From Lachnospiraceae bacterium (GTDB lineage Bacteria > Bacillota > Clostridia > Lachnospirales > Lachnospiraceae): 64,000 nucleotides of DNA. The first letter of the stretch is position 1; each line of letters begins with the position of its first letter. The notes under the pieces are model-generated. The model had not been told where the DNA came from. It saw only the letters and a program-made list of their open reading frames with translations, and ran no database searches. Below, in pieces: positions 16,059 through 25,172 of the stretch. The position numbers and the translations under genes are program-made. The DNA lies in contig JALENY010000029.1 of assembly GCA_022767285.1 (NCBI GenBank), positions 62,001 through 126,000 on the forward strand, given 5' to 3'.

Positions 16059-17066
16059 ATGAATTGTACGGAAAAAATTGATTTTGTAGTGACCTGGGTG
16101 GATGGGAATGATCCGGCATGGATCGCGGAGAAAAATCAGTATGATTCGGATCAATCGAACAATGGGTCCACGCAGAATCGATATCGTGACTGGGATTTGA
16201 TGCGGTACTGGTTTCGGGGTGTGGAAAAATATGCACCGTGGGTGAACCGGGTGTATTTCATAACCTGGGGGCATTACCCAAAGTGGCTGAATAGAGAGCA
16301 TCCAAAGTTAAAACTGATTCTTCATGAAGATTATATTCCAAAAGAATATCTGCCGACTTTTAATTCCAATGTTATCGAACTGTTTCTGAATCGGATTGAG
16401 GAATTGTCTGAATATTTTGTATTGTTTAATGATGATACGTTTCTGACTGCACCCACTGAGCCGGATACTTTTTTTCAAAATGGGCTGCCCTGTGAGTCAG
16501 CACTGCTGGATGTGGTGACATTGACCAGGCCGGAGGATGTGTTTCCGCATACGATTCTGAATAATTCCGGCATTCTAAACCGACATTTTGTCAAGAGGGA
16601 AGTGCTGAGAAGGCATGCCTCAAAATTTTATACACCAAGATATGGAAAAGAAGTAATAAGAAATTTTCTGCTGGCACCTTTCCAGGCGTTCTCTGGTTTT
16701 AAAGACCTTCATTTGCCCGTATCTTATTGCAAGACGTCTTTGGATCGGGTCTGGCGGGAGGAAGGTGCGCTTTTGGAGAGCTGCGGAACCCATCGCTTTC
16801 GTTCTCCGGACGATTACACCCATTGCCTGTTCAAATGCTGGCAGCTGTGTGAGGGAAAATTTGTGCCGCGAAAATGCAGTTGGGGAAAGCATTTTGAATT
16901 GGGAAGAGATGAGGATGCATACCGGGCTGTCTGGAATCAGTCATTTCAGACAGTATGCTTAAACGATAGTCTGGAAAATATAGATTCGTTTGCCGAAATA
17001 CAGGAAAAACTGAAGATGAGTTTTGAACATATTTTGCCGGACAGGTCTTCCTATGAAATAAAATGA
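16059..17066 (+). CDS. Stealth-family sugar-phosphate transferase
   Basis: Stealth proteins are hexose-1-phosphoryltransferases, related to GlcNAc-1-phosphotransferase and bacterial capsule polymerases, that make phosphodiester-linked glycans. The conserved regions are clear: CR1 KIDFVVTWVDGNDPAW, CR2 RYWFRGVEKYAPWVNRVYF with NSNVIELFLNRI, CR3 LDVVTLTRPEDVFPHTILNN, and a short CR4 near FELGRDEDAYRA. I place the start at 16059 because AAGAGAGA lies about 8 nt upstream and homologues begin just before KIDFVVTW. In-frame ATGs at 16026 and 16053 are alternatives, and the first would overlap the radical SAM gene by 14 nt. Length is about 335 residues. Confidence 0.9.
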   Translation: MNCTEKIDFVVTWVDGNDPAWIAEKNQYDSDQSNNGSTQNRYRDWDLMRYWFRGVEKYAPWVNRVYFITWGHYPKWLNREHPKLKLILHEDYIPKEYLPTFNSNVIELFLNRIEELSEYFVLFNDDTFLTAPTEPDTFFQNGLPCESALLDVVTLTRPEDVFPHTILNNSGILNRHFVKREVLRRHASKFYTPRYGKEVIRNFLLAPFQAFSGFKDLHLPVSYCKTSLDRVWREEGALLESCGTHRFRSPDDYTHCLFKCWQLCEGKFVPRKCSWGKHFELGRDEDAYRAVWNQSFQTVCLNDSLENIDSFAEIQEKLKMSFEHILPDRSSYEIK

Positions 17067-17111
17067 CGCTTTGCACAAGCCTTTTCAGTGAGAATGAGGT
17101 GAAGATTTTTT

Positions 17112-18554
17112 ATGAAATATAATCCGATTAAAATCTATAAAGAAGCTTCGCCGGCAGTGCGGACATCTCTGTGGTTTACCGTTTGTAATTTCCTGCAGAG
17201 AGGTACTGCTTTTTTGATGGTACCTATTTTTACACGTTTATTAACAACGAAGCAGTACGGTGTATACAGTGTGTACTTGTCCTGGTTTGATATATTTGTA
17301 TTATTCAGCTCCCTGAAGATCCCCTATGAGGGATTGAATAACGGCCTGATCCGCCACGAGGGGGACAAAGACGGTTATGTATCTTCCATGGTGGGACTGA
17401 TTACAACTCTGACCTTCGGATGTGCGGCGGTGTATCTGATCTTCCGGAAGTGGATCGATGCGGTTACGGGATTTAGCAGCTTCATTATGGTACTGATGTT
17501 TTTGGAGATCCTGTTTAATCCACCTCTGTATCTGTGGACAAACCGGGAGCGATTCGACTTTCGCTACCGGTGGCCGGTAGTCGTTACCATTTTGAGCACC
17601 ATTTTGAATCCGCTCATTGCGGTAATTGCCGTATTGTGCACTCCCTACAAGGCGGAGGCCAGGATCATCGCTACAGTGGCAGTGCAGGCGGGATTTGGGT
17701 CCGTTCTCTTTATATTGCTTTTAAAAAGAGGAAAAAAATGGTATGATCGGGAGTATTGGAAATTTGCCCTGAAGTTTAATCTGTCGCTGCTTTTCTATTA
17801 TATATCCCAGTCGCTGCTGAATCAGTCGGACCGGATCATGATCAATTATTATGAGGGTTCGGATAAAGCTGGAATCTATAGTGTAGCTTACTCTGCAGCG
17901 ACACTGATGCTGCTTCTGGTTTCAGCTGTTAATGCATCGTTCAATCCCTGGATGTATAAAAAACTGAAAGATTATCGATACGAAGAAGTGAGGAAAGCAG
18001 TCACCATGGTCTGTGCGCTCATCGGGGCGGCGACTGTTGCAATGATTGCTTTTGCACCGGATCTGATCGCTTTGCTGGCAACGGAAGAATACTCGGAGGC
18101 TATATGGATCATACCACCGGTGGCGGGAAGTGTGTTCTTTATTTTTGTATATATGGTATTTGCCAATGCAGAGATGTATTACGGTGAAACGAGGTTTATT
18201 TCTTTGATCTCAATTGCAGCGTCCGCAGCGAATCTGGTGCTTAACTGTATTTTCATTCCGTTATACGGTTATATGGCGGCAGGCTGGACCACGCTGGCAT
18301 GTTACGTTCTGCTGGCAGTACTGCATTTTATCCTTATGGAACGAACACGCCGTCTGCATCACATTCGGGACGAGATTTTTCCGGTCAGACAGATTTTCCT
18401 GTTCAGTGTGGGCATTATTGCTGCTTCCGGGCTGATGCTGGGGACATATCTGCTGGGGTATGTAAGGTATGTTATTTTGGCTCTGATCCTGATTACGTTC
18501 TGGCTTTTCCGCCGCAGGATCTTAGCATTCATCCGGGCGCTGAAGAAGTCCTGA
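17112..18554 (+). CDS. Oligosaccharide flippase (Wzx/MATE-like)
   Basis: A 480-residue polytopic membrane protein of the polysaccharide-transport superfamily, which flips lipid-linked glycan across the membrane. About 12-14 hydrophobic segments are visible from residue 17 to the end. The N-terminal FLMVPIFTRLLTTKQYGVYSV and the central YYISQSLLNQSDRIMINYY are typical of the family. It is the last gene of the glycan cluster and its partners are the preceding three genes. No Wzy-type polymerase or chain-length regulator is seen here, so either the glycan is short or other genes lie elsewhere. Confidence 0.92.
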   Translation: MKYNPIKIYKEASPAVRTSLWFTVCNFLQRGTAFLMVPIFTRLLTTKQYGVYSVYLSWFDIFVLFSSLKIPYEGLNNGLIRHEGDKDGYVSSMVGLITTLTFGCAAVYLIFRKWIDAVTGFSSFIMVLMFLEILFNPPLYLWTNRERFDFRYRWPVVVTILSTILNPLIAVIAVLCTPYKAEARIIATVAVQAGFGSVLFILLLKRGKKWYDREYWKFALKFNLSLLFYYISQSLLNQSDRIMINYYEGSDKAGIYSVAYSAATLMLLLVSAVNASFNPWMYKKLKDYRYEEVRKAVTMVCALIGAATVAMIAFAPDLIALLATEEYSEAIWIIPPVAGSVFFIFVYMVFANAEMYYGETRFISLISIAASAANLVLNCIFIPLYGYMAAGWTTLACYVLLAVLHFILMERTRRLHHIRDEIFPVRQIFLFSVGIIAASGLMLGTYLLGYVRYVILALILITFWLFRRRILAFIRALKKS

Positions 18555-18641
18555 TTTCGTTTTCGGATGTGGCTGTATGAAGAAGTTTCGCAGAAGTATT
18601 ACAAAAATATGAAATATATTTTGGGAAAAAGACAAAAGGGG

Positions 18642-18670
18642 TTGAAATTATCTTTAAATCATGGTAGTAT
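18642..18670 (+). promoter_or_regulatory. Promoter for the NlpC/P60 gene
   Basis: TTGAAA (18642-18647) and TAGTAT (18665-18670) are spaced by 17 bp. About 80 nt of leader follow, with the ribosome binding site AAGGAGAG before the ATG. Confidence 0.7.
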
Positions 18671-18753
18671 GTAAAAAGGTTAACAGAAATATTACAAAAA
18701 AGTTACACCGAAACAGGAAACATAGCAACTCATGTTTTATAAGGAGAGATTAA

Positions 18754-20067
18754 ATGAGAAAAAGAATCGTATGTCTTTTCTTGGGTCTTGTTATGATGAT
18801 ATCAGAGACGGTGACCGTTCTGGCTACCACTGAGGCTGATATTAAAGCCCAGAAGTCCCAGGCAGAGAGTCAGCTGAATGAGACAAATGCTGTGATTGAT
18901 GATTTGTCAGAAAAGCAGCAGGAAGTGCAGGCAGAGATTGACAGTCTGGATCTGGAACTGGTTGATATGATGATCCGTATAGATGCGGTCAAGTCGGATA
19001 TTTCACTTACGGAATCAAACATTGAGACAAAAGAAGGCGAGATTTCCAATAAAGAATCTGAAATCACACAGACCGAAGCCGATCTTGCGGCAGCAGAGGA
19101 AGACAGAGATCAGCAGTATGCTGATATGAAGACCCGTATTCGTTACATATATGAGAACGGCGGTGAAGCAGCTTGGTTCAATATCATGCTGTCAGCACAG
19201 GATATCACAACGATGCTGAACCGTGCAGAATACGCACAGAGCATGCACAATTATGACCGTCAGATGCTTACCGCGTATATCGAGGTTGTAAATCAGGTAA
19301 CGGAATTGAAAGCTAGTCTGGAGACCCAGAAGGCTGATCTGGAGACCCAGAAAGCTGACCTGGAGACTCAGAAAGTATCGCTGGAAGCTCAGAAAGCTGA
19401 CCTGGAAGTGAAACAGAATGATCTTCAGGTGATGAAGGAAGAAAAGAAAGCGGTTTCCGCTGATTATGAAGCACGGATCGCAACTGCAGAGGCACAGGCG
19501 GCTGAGATCACCAGCCTTATCGCACAGCAGGAAGCAGAGCTGGCTCGGATTGCAGAAGAGAGAAGAGCAGCAGAAGAAGCTGCCCGCCGCGAAGCGGAAG
19601 AAGCAGCGCGAAGAGAAGCAGAAAGACAGCAGGAACTGCAGAATTCCAGTAATTCCGGTTCTTCCGGAAACAATTCCGGTGGTTCCGGCAGCGTACCGGG
19701 TTATTCCGGAAGCGGATCAGGAGCATCTATCGTAGCTTATGCAAAACAGTTTGTTGGTAATCCGTATGTATGGGGCGGCAACAGTTTGACAAATGGTATT
19801 GACTGTTCTCACTTCGTATGGCAGGTTCTCAGAAACTGTGGTGTTTACAGCGGTGGATATGCAACTTCCGCAGGATGGAGAACTCTCGGAAATCCGGTTG
19901 GAAGCTTATCTCAGGCGCAGGCCGGTGACGTAATCTGCTATTCCGGTCACGTGGCGATTTACGATGGCAATGGCCGTATTGTAGAGGCTCAGTCAAGCAG
20001 TGCTGGTATTACTTGTAACCGTTCCGTAAGCTGCAGCCCGATTTTGGCAATCAGAAGATTTGTATAA
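18754..20067 (+). CDS. Secreted NlpC/P60 cell-wall endopeptidase with coiled coil
   Basis: A 437-residue peptidoglycan hydrolase that would cut stem peptides outside the membrane. It has a signal peptide (MRKR, hydrophobic core, VLATT). A long coiled coil of PcsB/CwlO type follows (about residues 27-270). Within it, the unit ETQKADL is repeated in tandem near residues 190-215, and an Ala/Arg/Glu run lies near residues 265-290. A Ser/Gly/Asn linker (about 295-325) leads to the NlpC/P60 domain, with catalytic Cys in IDCSHF (about C351) and His in GHVAIYDG (about H399). It is flanked by its own promoter and terminator. The family is secure. Confidence 0.95.
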   Translation: MRKRIVCLFLGLVMMISETVTVLATTEADIKAQKSQAESQLNETNAVIDDLSEKQQEVQAEIDSLDLELVDMMIRIDAVKSDISLTESNIETKEGEISNKESEITQTEADLAAAEEDRDQQYADMKTRIRYIYENGGEAAWFNIMLSAQDITTMLNRAEYAQSMHNYDRQMLTAYIEVVNQVTELKASLETQKADLETQKADLETQKVSLEAQKADLEVKQNDLQVMKEEKKAVSADYEARIATAEAQAAEITSLIAQQEAELARIAEERRAAEEAARREAEEAARREAERQQELQNSSNSGSSGNNSGGSGSVPGYSGSGSGASIVAYAKQFVGNPYVWGGNSLTNGIDCSHFVWQVLRNCGVYSGGYATSAGWRTLGNPVGSLSQAQAGDVICYSGHVAIYDGNGRIVEAQSSSAGITCNRSVSCSPILAIRRFV

Positions 20068-20079
20068 TGAATGACACAG

Positions 20080-20113
20080 AGCAGGTACCTGATTAGGTAT
20101 CTGTTCTTTTTTT
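20080..20113 (+). terminator. Terminator after the NlpC/P60 gene
   Basis: GAGCAGGTACC pairs with GGTATCTGTTC, allowing G-U pairs, with a six-base loop and a run of seven T residues. Confidence 0.88.
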
Positions 20114-20206
20114 GTGTCGGAAACAAATCATGCTTTGTGATATTTCCTCAGGATATGGAATAACTATTGATTTTTTGTATTATATTTGGTGGTTGTTTGC
20201 AGGGGT

Positions 20207-20235
20207 TTGACGTAAAACGTGAAGGATCCTATAAT
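20207..20235 (+). promoter_or_regulatory. Promoter for the hydantoinase-family gene
   Basis: TTGACG (20207-20212) and TATAAT (20230-20235) are spaced by 17 bp. Confidence 0.8.
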
Positions 20236-20336
20236 CAGAGTAGCTGAAAAGAATCCAGGATACCGGTGAAAAATAGAATCCAGCTTTGCCAGCCGGTATC
20301 GGAGCATTCGTTTATTGGGAATCAGGAGGAATAGAC

Positions 20337-22322
20337 ATGATTGGTATCGGGATTGACACGGGCGGTACTTATACGGATGCCGTGATTTATGATTTTGAAA
20401 AAGAAGTCGTACTTGCAGGAGGGAAAGCCCCAACAACTCATCAGAACCTGGAAATAGGGATAGAAGGAGCCCTGGACACCCTGCCGGAAGATCTTTTGCG
20501 GCAGGGCGAATTTCTTGCATTGTCCACAACATTGGCAACCAATGCATGCGTGGAAAAGAAAGGCGGACGCGCAAAACTGATTTTTATTGGTGTGGAATAT
20601 AAAACAGTCGAAGAAATGTACCAAAAATACGGACTTCCGCATCCCAGGGAGATCCTGTTTCTCGACTGCGCCGATTCCCGGTGGGAGCAAATTCTCGCAG
20701 AGGCACTGCCGGAGTTGAAAAATTATGACAGTGTGGCGGTGGTACAGATTTTTGCCCGGGAGGACGGCGGAAAATGGGAAAAAAGAGTGAAAGAGATTCT
20801 GGAAGATGAGCTGCACATTCCCTGTGTGTGCGGGAACGAACTCTTCCAGGAACGAAATGTTCTGCGAAGAGGTGCGGGGGCACTGCTTAATGCCCAACTG
20901 ATTCCGGTTATCCGCAGTTTTGTCTGCGAGGTCAGGAAAGTATTAAAAAGAAAAAGCCTGAAAATTCCTATTGTGGTGGTGCGAAGTGACGGAAGCCTGA
21001 TGTCTCTGGAATTTGCGCTGGAACATCCGGTGGAAACACTTCTGAGCGGCCCGGCTGCCAGCGTGATGGCCGGGGTAAAACTGGCAGGTGAACCGGAGGC
21101 TCTGATCGTGGATATGGGCGGAACGACCACAGATGTGGCGATTGTGGAAAATGGTGCGGCTATTGTGGAAAAAGACGGAATCAGTCTCGGCCAGTGGAAA
21201 ACTTTTGTAAAAGGAGTGTTTGTGGAAACTTTCGGTCTGGGAGGTGACAGTGCAGTCCGCTATCATGAAAGAAAGCTGTATCTGGACACCCGAAGAATCG
21301 TTCCTGTCTGCAGTCTGGCAGCCAGATACCCGGATGTAAAAGCCGAATTGCGGGAATTACTGGAACTGGAGGATGGCAGTTCCATCCATTTCCTCCATGA
21401 GTTTTTGCTGTTGGTAAAAGATATCCGGGGGAAGAGCGGCTATACAGAGGAAGAACAGCTTTTATGCAAAAGGCTGAAAGATGGTCCGATGATTTTATCA
21501 AAGGCAGCAAAATCTCTGGGCCGTGATCCCTATTCTTTTCATACGGAGAGGCTGGAGCGAGAAGGAATCGTGATCCGAAGCGGCTTGACACCCACTGACA
21601 TCATGCATCTCTGCGGCGACTTTACAGCCTTTGAGCGGGAGGCGGCTGAACTGACAGCTGCTTATGTGGCTCGATGTGTCGGCATGGATGTTTTCAATCT
21701 GTCAAGAACTGTGTATCAGATGGTTCAGGAAAAGCTTTACTGTAATCTGGTGCGAATTTTGTGGAATCGGCAAAACCCCTGTGGAAAGAAATATAAAAAT
21801 ACACAAAAGTGGGATGATGCTGTTGCACAAAGCTTTTATATGGCACAGCAAAAAGATGCGGGAATGTGCAAAATCACTTTCACAACAAAAGCGGTATTGA
21901 TCGGAATCGGTGCTCCGATACATATTTTTCTTGAACCTGTAGCAAGAATGCTGGGAACCAGGGCTGTTATCCCCAAAGAGGCGCCGGCTGCCAATGCGCT
22001 TGGGGCGGTTTTGGGCAATGTGACAGCAGCCTGCAAAGTGGAGATACAATCAAAATATAATGGAGGAGGTATTGAAGCCTATCTGGTTTCCGGTCTTGAG
22101 CAGGGTGAGTTTGAAAACTATGAAGAAGCAAAGAGGGCTGCTGTTGAGTCTGCAAAGAAAATGGCGGCTGAGCTGGTGGTAAAGCGAGGCGCTGTCAATT
22201 ATACGGTTCTGGTGGAGTCGAAGCAGACTGCACCGGTGGTTAATGCGGAAAAAATGTTTCTTAGTGAGACTGTGACAGCAAGAGCAATCGGGAAAATCGG
22301 ATTTCCTGCAGAAACAGAGTAA
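20337..22322 (+). CDS. Hydantoinase/oxoprolinase (HyuA-like) family protein
   Basis: A 661-residue protein of the ATP-dependent hydantoinase A/5-oxoprolinase family, with an ASKHA actin-like fold. The first ATP loop is GIDTGGTYTDAVIYD at the N-terminus and the second is VDMGGTTTDVAIV near residue 260, after LLSGPAASVMAG. The family hydrolyses cyclic amides such as hydantoins or 5-oxoproline, usually with a HyuB partner. No hyuB gene is next to it. A helical insert of about 100 residues (near 350-450) separates the second ATP loop from the C-terminal part. The start at 20337 follows AGGAGGA (20324-20330), and the 17 codons upstream are not supported. The substrate is unknown. Confidence 0.85.
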   Translation: MIGIGIDTGGTYTDAVIYDFEKEVVLAGGKAPTTHQNLEIGIEGALDTLPEDLLRQGEFLALSTTLATNACVEKKGGRAKLIFIGVEYKTVEEMYQKYGLPHPREILFLDCADSRWEQILAEALPELKNYDSVAVVQIFAREDGGKWEKRVKEILEDELHIPCVCGNELFQERNVLRRGAGALLNAQLIPVIRSFVCEVRKVLKRKSLKIPIVVVRSDGSLMSLEFALEHPVETLLSGPAASVMAGVKLAGEPEALIVDMGGTTTDVAIVENGAAIVEKDGISLGQWKTFVKGVFVETFGLGGDSAVRYHERKLYLDTRRIVPVCSLAARYPDVKAELRELLELEDGSSIHFLHEFLLLVKDIRGKSGYTEEEQLLCKRLKDGPMILSKAAKSLGRDPYSFHTERLEREGIVIRSGLTPTDIMHLCGDFTAFEREAAELTAAYVARCVGMDVFNLSRTVYQMVQEKLYCNLVRILWNRQNPCGKKYKNTQKWDDAVAQSFYMAQQKDAGMCKITFTTKAVLIGIGAPIHIFLEPVARMLGTRAVIPKEAPAANALGAVLGNVTAACKVEIQSKYNGGGIEAYLVSGLEQGEFENYEEAKRAAVESAKKMAAELVVKRGAVNYTVLVESKQTAPVVNAEKMFLSETVTARAIGKIGFPAETE

Positions 22323-22449
22323 GTGTCCCATGCAAATGTATGGGGTTTCAAATTAAGGGTTGCCTTTTTCGACAGGAACATATACAATGAACCTGTGGGA
22401 ATTAGTGTTGGCGCTTGAACTGCTTTTGGGCAGAGAAAGGGAAATCATA

Positions 22450-23976
22450 ATGGGAAACAGGGATGAACGTGACAGACAGTACATAGCAGAGCGAAGGGAT
22501 AGACGGCGCAGAAAAAGAAGAAGAGCTTTGATCTGCAAAACCGTGATCTTACTTGTGCTGCTGGTTATTCTGGCTGTCTGCCTGATCGTCGTGATAAAAG
22601 GCGGCAAAGAAGACAAGGAACCGGAAAATACGATCAATCCGACAGAAAATCCGGTGGATGGGGAGGCGTCGGAGGAAGCAATCGGCGGAGAGAGCGGATC
22701 TGATGATACAGACGTGCCGGCTGCGTCAGGTGATGCTGCATCGGTGATGGTTCAGGCGGAACGAATGGCTGCCGGTTATGATTATGACGGCGCAATTGAA
22801 CTGCTTCAGACCATACCGGGTTATGACAATGATGAGGCGGTAGTTTCTGCAATTGCCGATTATCAGGCAAAGAAAAATGCCTGTGTTGCTGTGAATGTGG
22901 ACACGGTGCCGCATATTTTTTACCATTCATTGATTAATGATACGGATCGTGCTTTTAACGTGAGTGTCCTGGGGCAGAGTACGGTGGACGGATTAAATGC
23001 ATGGATGACTACCGTTGAAGAATTTGATAAAATTACCCAGCAGATGTATGACAACGGCTATGTTTTTGTGCGGCTTCGCGATCTGGTGGTGGAGACAACT
23101 GACGAACAGGGGAATGTACATTTTGAGAAAAATACAAACCTGCTGCTTCCGCCGGATAAAAAGCCTGTCGTTCTCTCTATTGATGACCTCAGCTATTATC
23201 ATTCGCCCTATGAGGCGGCTGGTTATCCAAATAAACTGGTTTTGGATGAAAACGGCAATGTTAAATGCGAATATACAGATGCCTCCGGAAATACCACCAT
23301 CGGTGATTATGATGTGGTTCCAAGACTGAATTCTTTCCTGGAAGCGCACCCGGACGGAGCCTATAAAGGAGCCCGCGGGCTCATAGCCATGACCGGTTAC
23401 AACGGTGTATTCGGATACCGCACGGATGTAGCATACAAGACCGGCGTTGATCTGGACCCGGATCAGAAAGCATGGCTGGACAAACATCCGGACTTCAACT
23501 GGGACAGCGAAGTTGCGGAGGCTACAAAGATCGCAGATGCTATCAAAAAATCTGGATGGGAATTTGCAAGCCATACGTGGGGTCATCTCAGTGTGACCAA
23601 TAAAACTGCGGCGGAGCTGGCTGTTGACAATGAAAAATGGGTAAATACGGTCGAAAATATCGTGGGTGATGTGGATACGATAATCTTTGCTCACGGAAAT
23701 GATATTGGTGACTGGCGGGATTACAGTGCGGATAATGAGAAATACAATTATTATAAGAGTGCCGGTTACAATTTCTTCTGCAATGTGGATGGATCCACAC
23801 CTTACTGGGTGCAGATCCGAGGGGATTATGTTCGCCAGGGACGAATCAATCTGGATGGGTTTATGCTCTATCGATCAACCCAGGGAGAGACAGATGTGCT
23901 GAACGGGATGTTCAATGCTTCGGAAGTCTTTGATTCACGTCGCCCGACTCCTGTAACCGCAAACGGAAAAGCATAA
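22450..23976 (+). CDS. Membrane-anchored polysaccharide deacetylase (NodB-like)
   Basis: A 508-residue protein with a very basic cytoplasmic N-terminus (RRDRRRRKRRR), one signal-anchor helix (about residues 30-51) and an acidic Ser/Gly linker. A short helical repeat-like region (about 95-140) precedes the catalytic part. That part resembles carbohydrate esterase family 4: PVVLSIDDLSYY with the Asp pair, and FASHTWGHLSV with the metal-binding HxxxH. Such enzymes remove N-acetyl groups from peptidoglycan or other glycans outside the cell. The start at 22450 has GAAAGGGA upstream, and the frame extends further upstream only from a TTG. The fold call is good; the substrate is not known. Confidence 0.85.
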   Translation: MGNRDERDRQYIAERRDRRRRKRRRALICKTVILLVLLVILAVCLIVVIKGGKEDKEPENTINPTENPVDGEASEEAIGGESGSDDTDVPAASGDAASVMVQAERMAAGYDYDGAIELLQTIPGYDNDEAVVSAIADYQAKKNACVAVNVDTVPHIFYHSLINDTDRAFNVSVLGQSTVDGLNAWMTTVEEFDKITQQMYDNGYVFVRLRDLVVETTDEQGNVHFEKNTNLLLPPDKKPVVLSIDDLSYYHSPYEAAGYPNKLVLDENGNVKCEYTDASGNTTIGDYDVVPRLNSFLEAHPDGAYKGARGLIAMTGYNGVFGYRTDVAYKTGVDLDPDQKAWLDKHPDFNWDSEVAEATKIADAIKKSGWEFASHTWGHLSVTNKTAAELAVDNEKWVNTVENIVGDVDTIIFAHGNDIGDWRDYSADNEKYNYYKSAGYNFFCNVDGSTPYWVQIRGDYVRQGRINLDGFMLYRSTQGETDVLNGMFNASEVFDSRRPTPVTANGKA

Positions 23977-23991
23977 GGTATAAGGATGCAA

Positions 23992-24036
23992 AGATATAAG
24001 AAAAGAATGGCCCGGTGCCTTTCTTTTCTTATATCT
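23992..24036. terminator. Long perfect hairpin after the deacetylase gene
   Basis: A 16-bp perfect inverted repeat (23992-24007 with 24021-24036) has a 13-nt loop. The right arm itself supplies the T-rich tail (TTCTTTTCTT). It acts as a likely terminator or mRNA 3' end. Confidence 0.75.
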
Positions 24037-24133
24037 GATATGTTCAAAGGGAGAGCAAACGCTCGCTGGATGGGTGAAATTTACTTTTACAGGTAACTTT
24101 ATAAATAAAAAATGAAAAAAATTAAAAAAATGC

Positions 24134-24162
24134 TTGCATTTATCCGCAACATAGTATAGAAT
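24134..24162 (+). promoter_or_regulatory. Promoter for tRNA-Glu
   Basis: TTGCAT (24134-24139) and TAGAAT (24157-24162) are spaced by 17 bp, ending 25 nt before the mature tRNA. Confidence 0.7.
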
Positions 24163-24187
24163 GCAATAGTACGAGCGTTACAGATAT

Positions 24188-24259
24188 GGTCCGTTGGTCA
24201 AGCGGTTAAGACGCCGCCCTCTCACGGCGGAAACAGGGGTTCGATTCCCCTACGGACTG
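24188..24259 (+). tRNA. tRNA-Glu (anticodon CTC)
   Basis: A 72-nt cloverleaf. The acceptor stem is GGTCCGT/ACGGACT, closing with a G-U pair at position 1-72. The D-arm contains GGTCAAGCGGTTAAGAC. The anticodon stem CCGCC/GGCGG encloses CT-CTC-AC, and the T-arm is CAGGGGTTCGATTCCCCT-like. The anticodon CTC reads GAG. No CCA is encoded, so the tail is added enzymatically. It stands alone with its own promoter and terminator. Confidence 0.96.
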
Positions 24260-24267
24260 TTTTCTAC

Positions 24268-24296
24268 AGGGACCTGAAATCAGGTCTCTTTTTTTG
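24268..24296 (+). terminator. Terminator of tRNA-Glu
   Basis: GACCTG/CAGGTC with an AAAT loop, extended by weaker flanking pairs, is followed by TCTTTTTTT. Confidence 0.9.
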
Positions 24297-24304
24297 TCCG
24301 TCGT

Positions 24305-24361
24305 AAAGTGCATTCCATGGAATAAAAGCGTTCCGTGTGGATCGCACTGTGAGAATATATT
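24305..24361. repeat. Dispersed intergenic element, copy 2
   Basis: It contains GTGCATTCCATGGAATAAAA followed by GCGTTCCGTGTGGATCGCA and TGAGAATAT, matching the parts of copy 1 at 13262-13335. Around the palindrome this copy reads as the reverse complement of copy 1 as well. Confidence 0.6.
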
Positions 24362-24394
24362 GATAAAAAGTTACAGGATTTTAAGGGGGATAAT

Positions 24395-25042
24395 ATGAGC
24401 CTGAAGTTAGACATTCCAATAGAAATATCAGCACGCCATGTGCATCTGTCACGGGATGATTTTGAGCGATTGTTCGGAAAGGGCGCCGAATTGACGTTTG
24501 CGAAAGAATTAAGTCAGCCGGGCCAGTATCTGGCAAAAGAGCGTGTGGATCTGATCGGACCGAAAGGAGTTTTTTCCAATGTGGCAATTCTCGGACCCTT
24601 TCGAAAAGAATCTCAGGTGGAGTTGTCCATAACGGACACCAGAAAAATGGGGATCAGTCATACCATTCGTCAGTCCGGTGATATCGAAGGAACACCGGGA
24701 TGTATATTGAGAAACGGAGATACACAGCTGGAACTGGATAAAGGGGTCATTGTGGCGAAGCGCCATATTCATATGACTCCGAAGGATGCCATCCGTCTTC
24801 ATGTGGAAGACAACGATACCGTCTGCATTTTGACAACCAGTTATGAGCGGTCAGTCATATATGCAGATGTTGTAGTTCGTGTGAATAAAAGCTTCAAGCT
24901 GGCTATGCATGTGGATACGGATGAGGGAAACGCTTTCGATCCGGATGAAAATCCATCCGGGGTCATTCTTCCGCTCTATGATACACGCCAATACAGTCTG
25001 GAAAAATGGAAGGAAGAACTTTTAGAGGGAATCAGCCGCTGA
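24395..25042 (+). CDS. pduL: Phosphate propanoyltransferase (PduL-type phosphotransacylase)
   Basis: Interconverts acyl-CoA + phosphate with acyl-phosphate + CoA, feeding acetate or propionate kinase for ATP. The PduL signatures are IEISARHVHLSRDDFERLFG at the N-terminus and VIVAKRHIHMTPKDA in the second half, both supplying zinc-binding histidines. The length, 215 residues, is the usual size. No N-terminal encapsulation helix and no microcompartment shell genes are nearby, so this is probably a free cytoplasmic phosphotransacetylase and not a microcompartment enzyme. The ribosome binding site AAGGGG lies before the ATG. Confidence 0.92.
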   Translation: MSLKLDIPIEISARHVHLSRDDFERLFGKGAELTFAKELSQPGQYLAKERVDLIGPKGVFSNVAILGPFRKESQVELSITDTRKMGISHTIRQSGDIEGTPGCILRNGDTQLELDKGVIVAKRHIHMTPKDAIRLHVEDNDTVCILTTSYERSVIYADVVVRVNKSFKLAMHVDTDEGNAFDPDENPSGVILPLYDTRQYSLEKWKEELLEGISR

Positions 25043-25172
25043 ACATGTAAAAGCAGAAAACCTGCGGCAGGCACGGAAATACAGATACGCGGTTCGTGCA
25101 CGGGAAAATCCATGCAGTGCCGCCCGCAGTAAAGGTATAAAAGTCATGAGTCATTAGAAACGAGGTTAAAAT

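Noticed and set aside
24395-25042. PduL as evidence for a bacterial microcompartment locus
   Set aside because: No shell protein, diol dehydratase or encapsulation helix is present. The gene stands alone.
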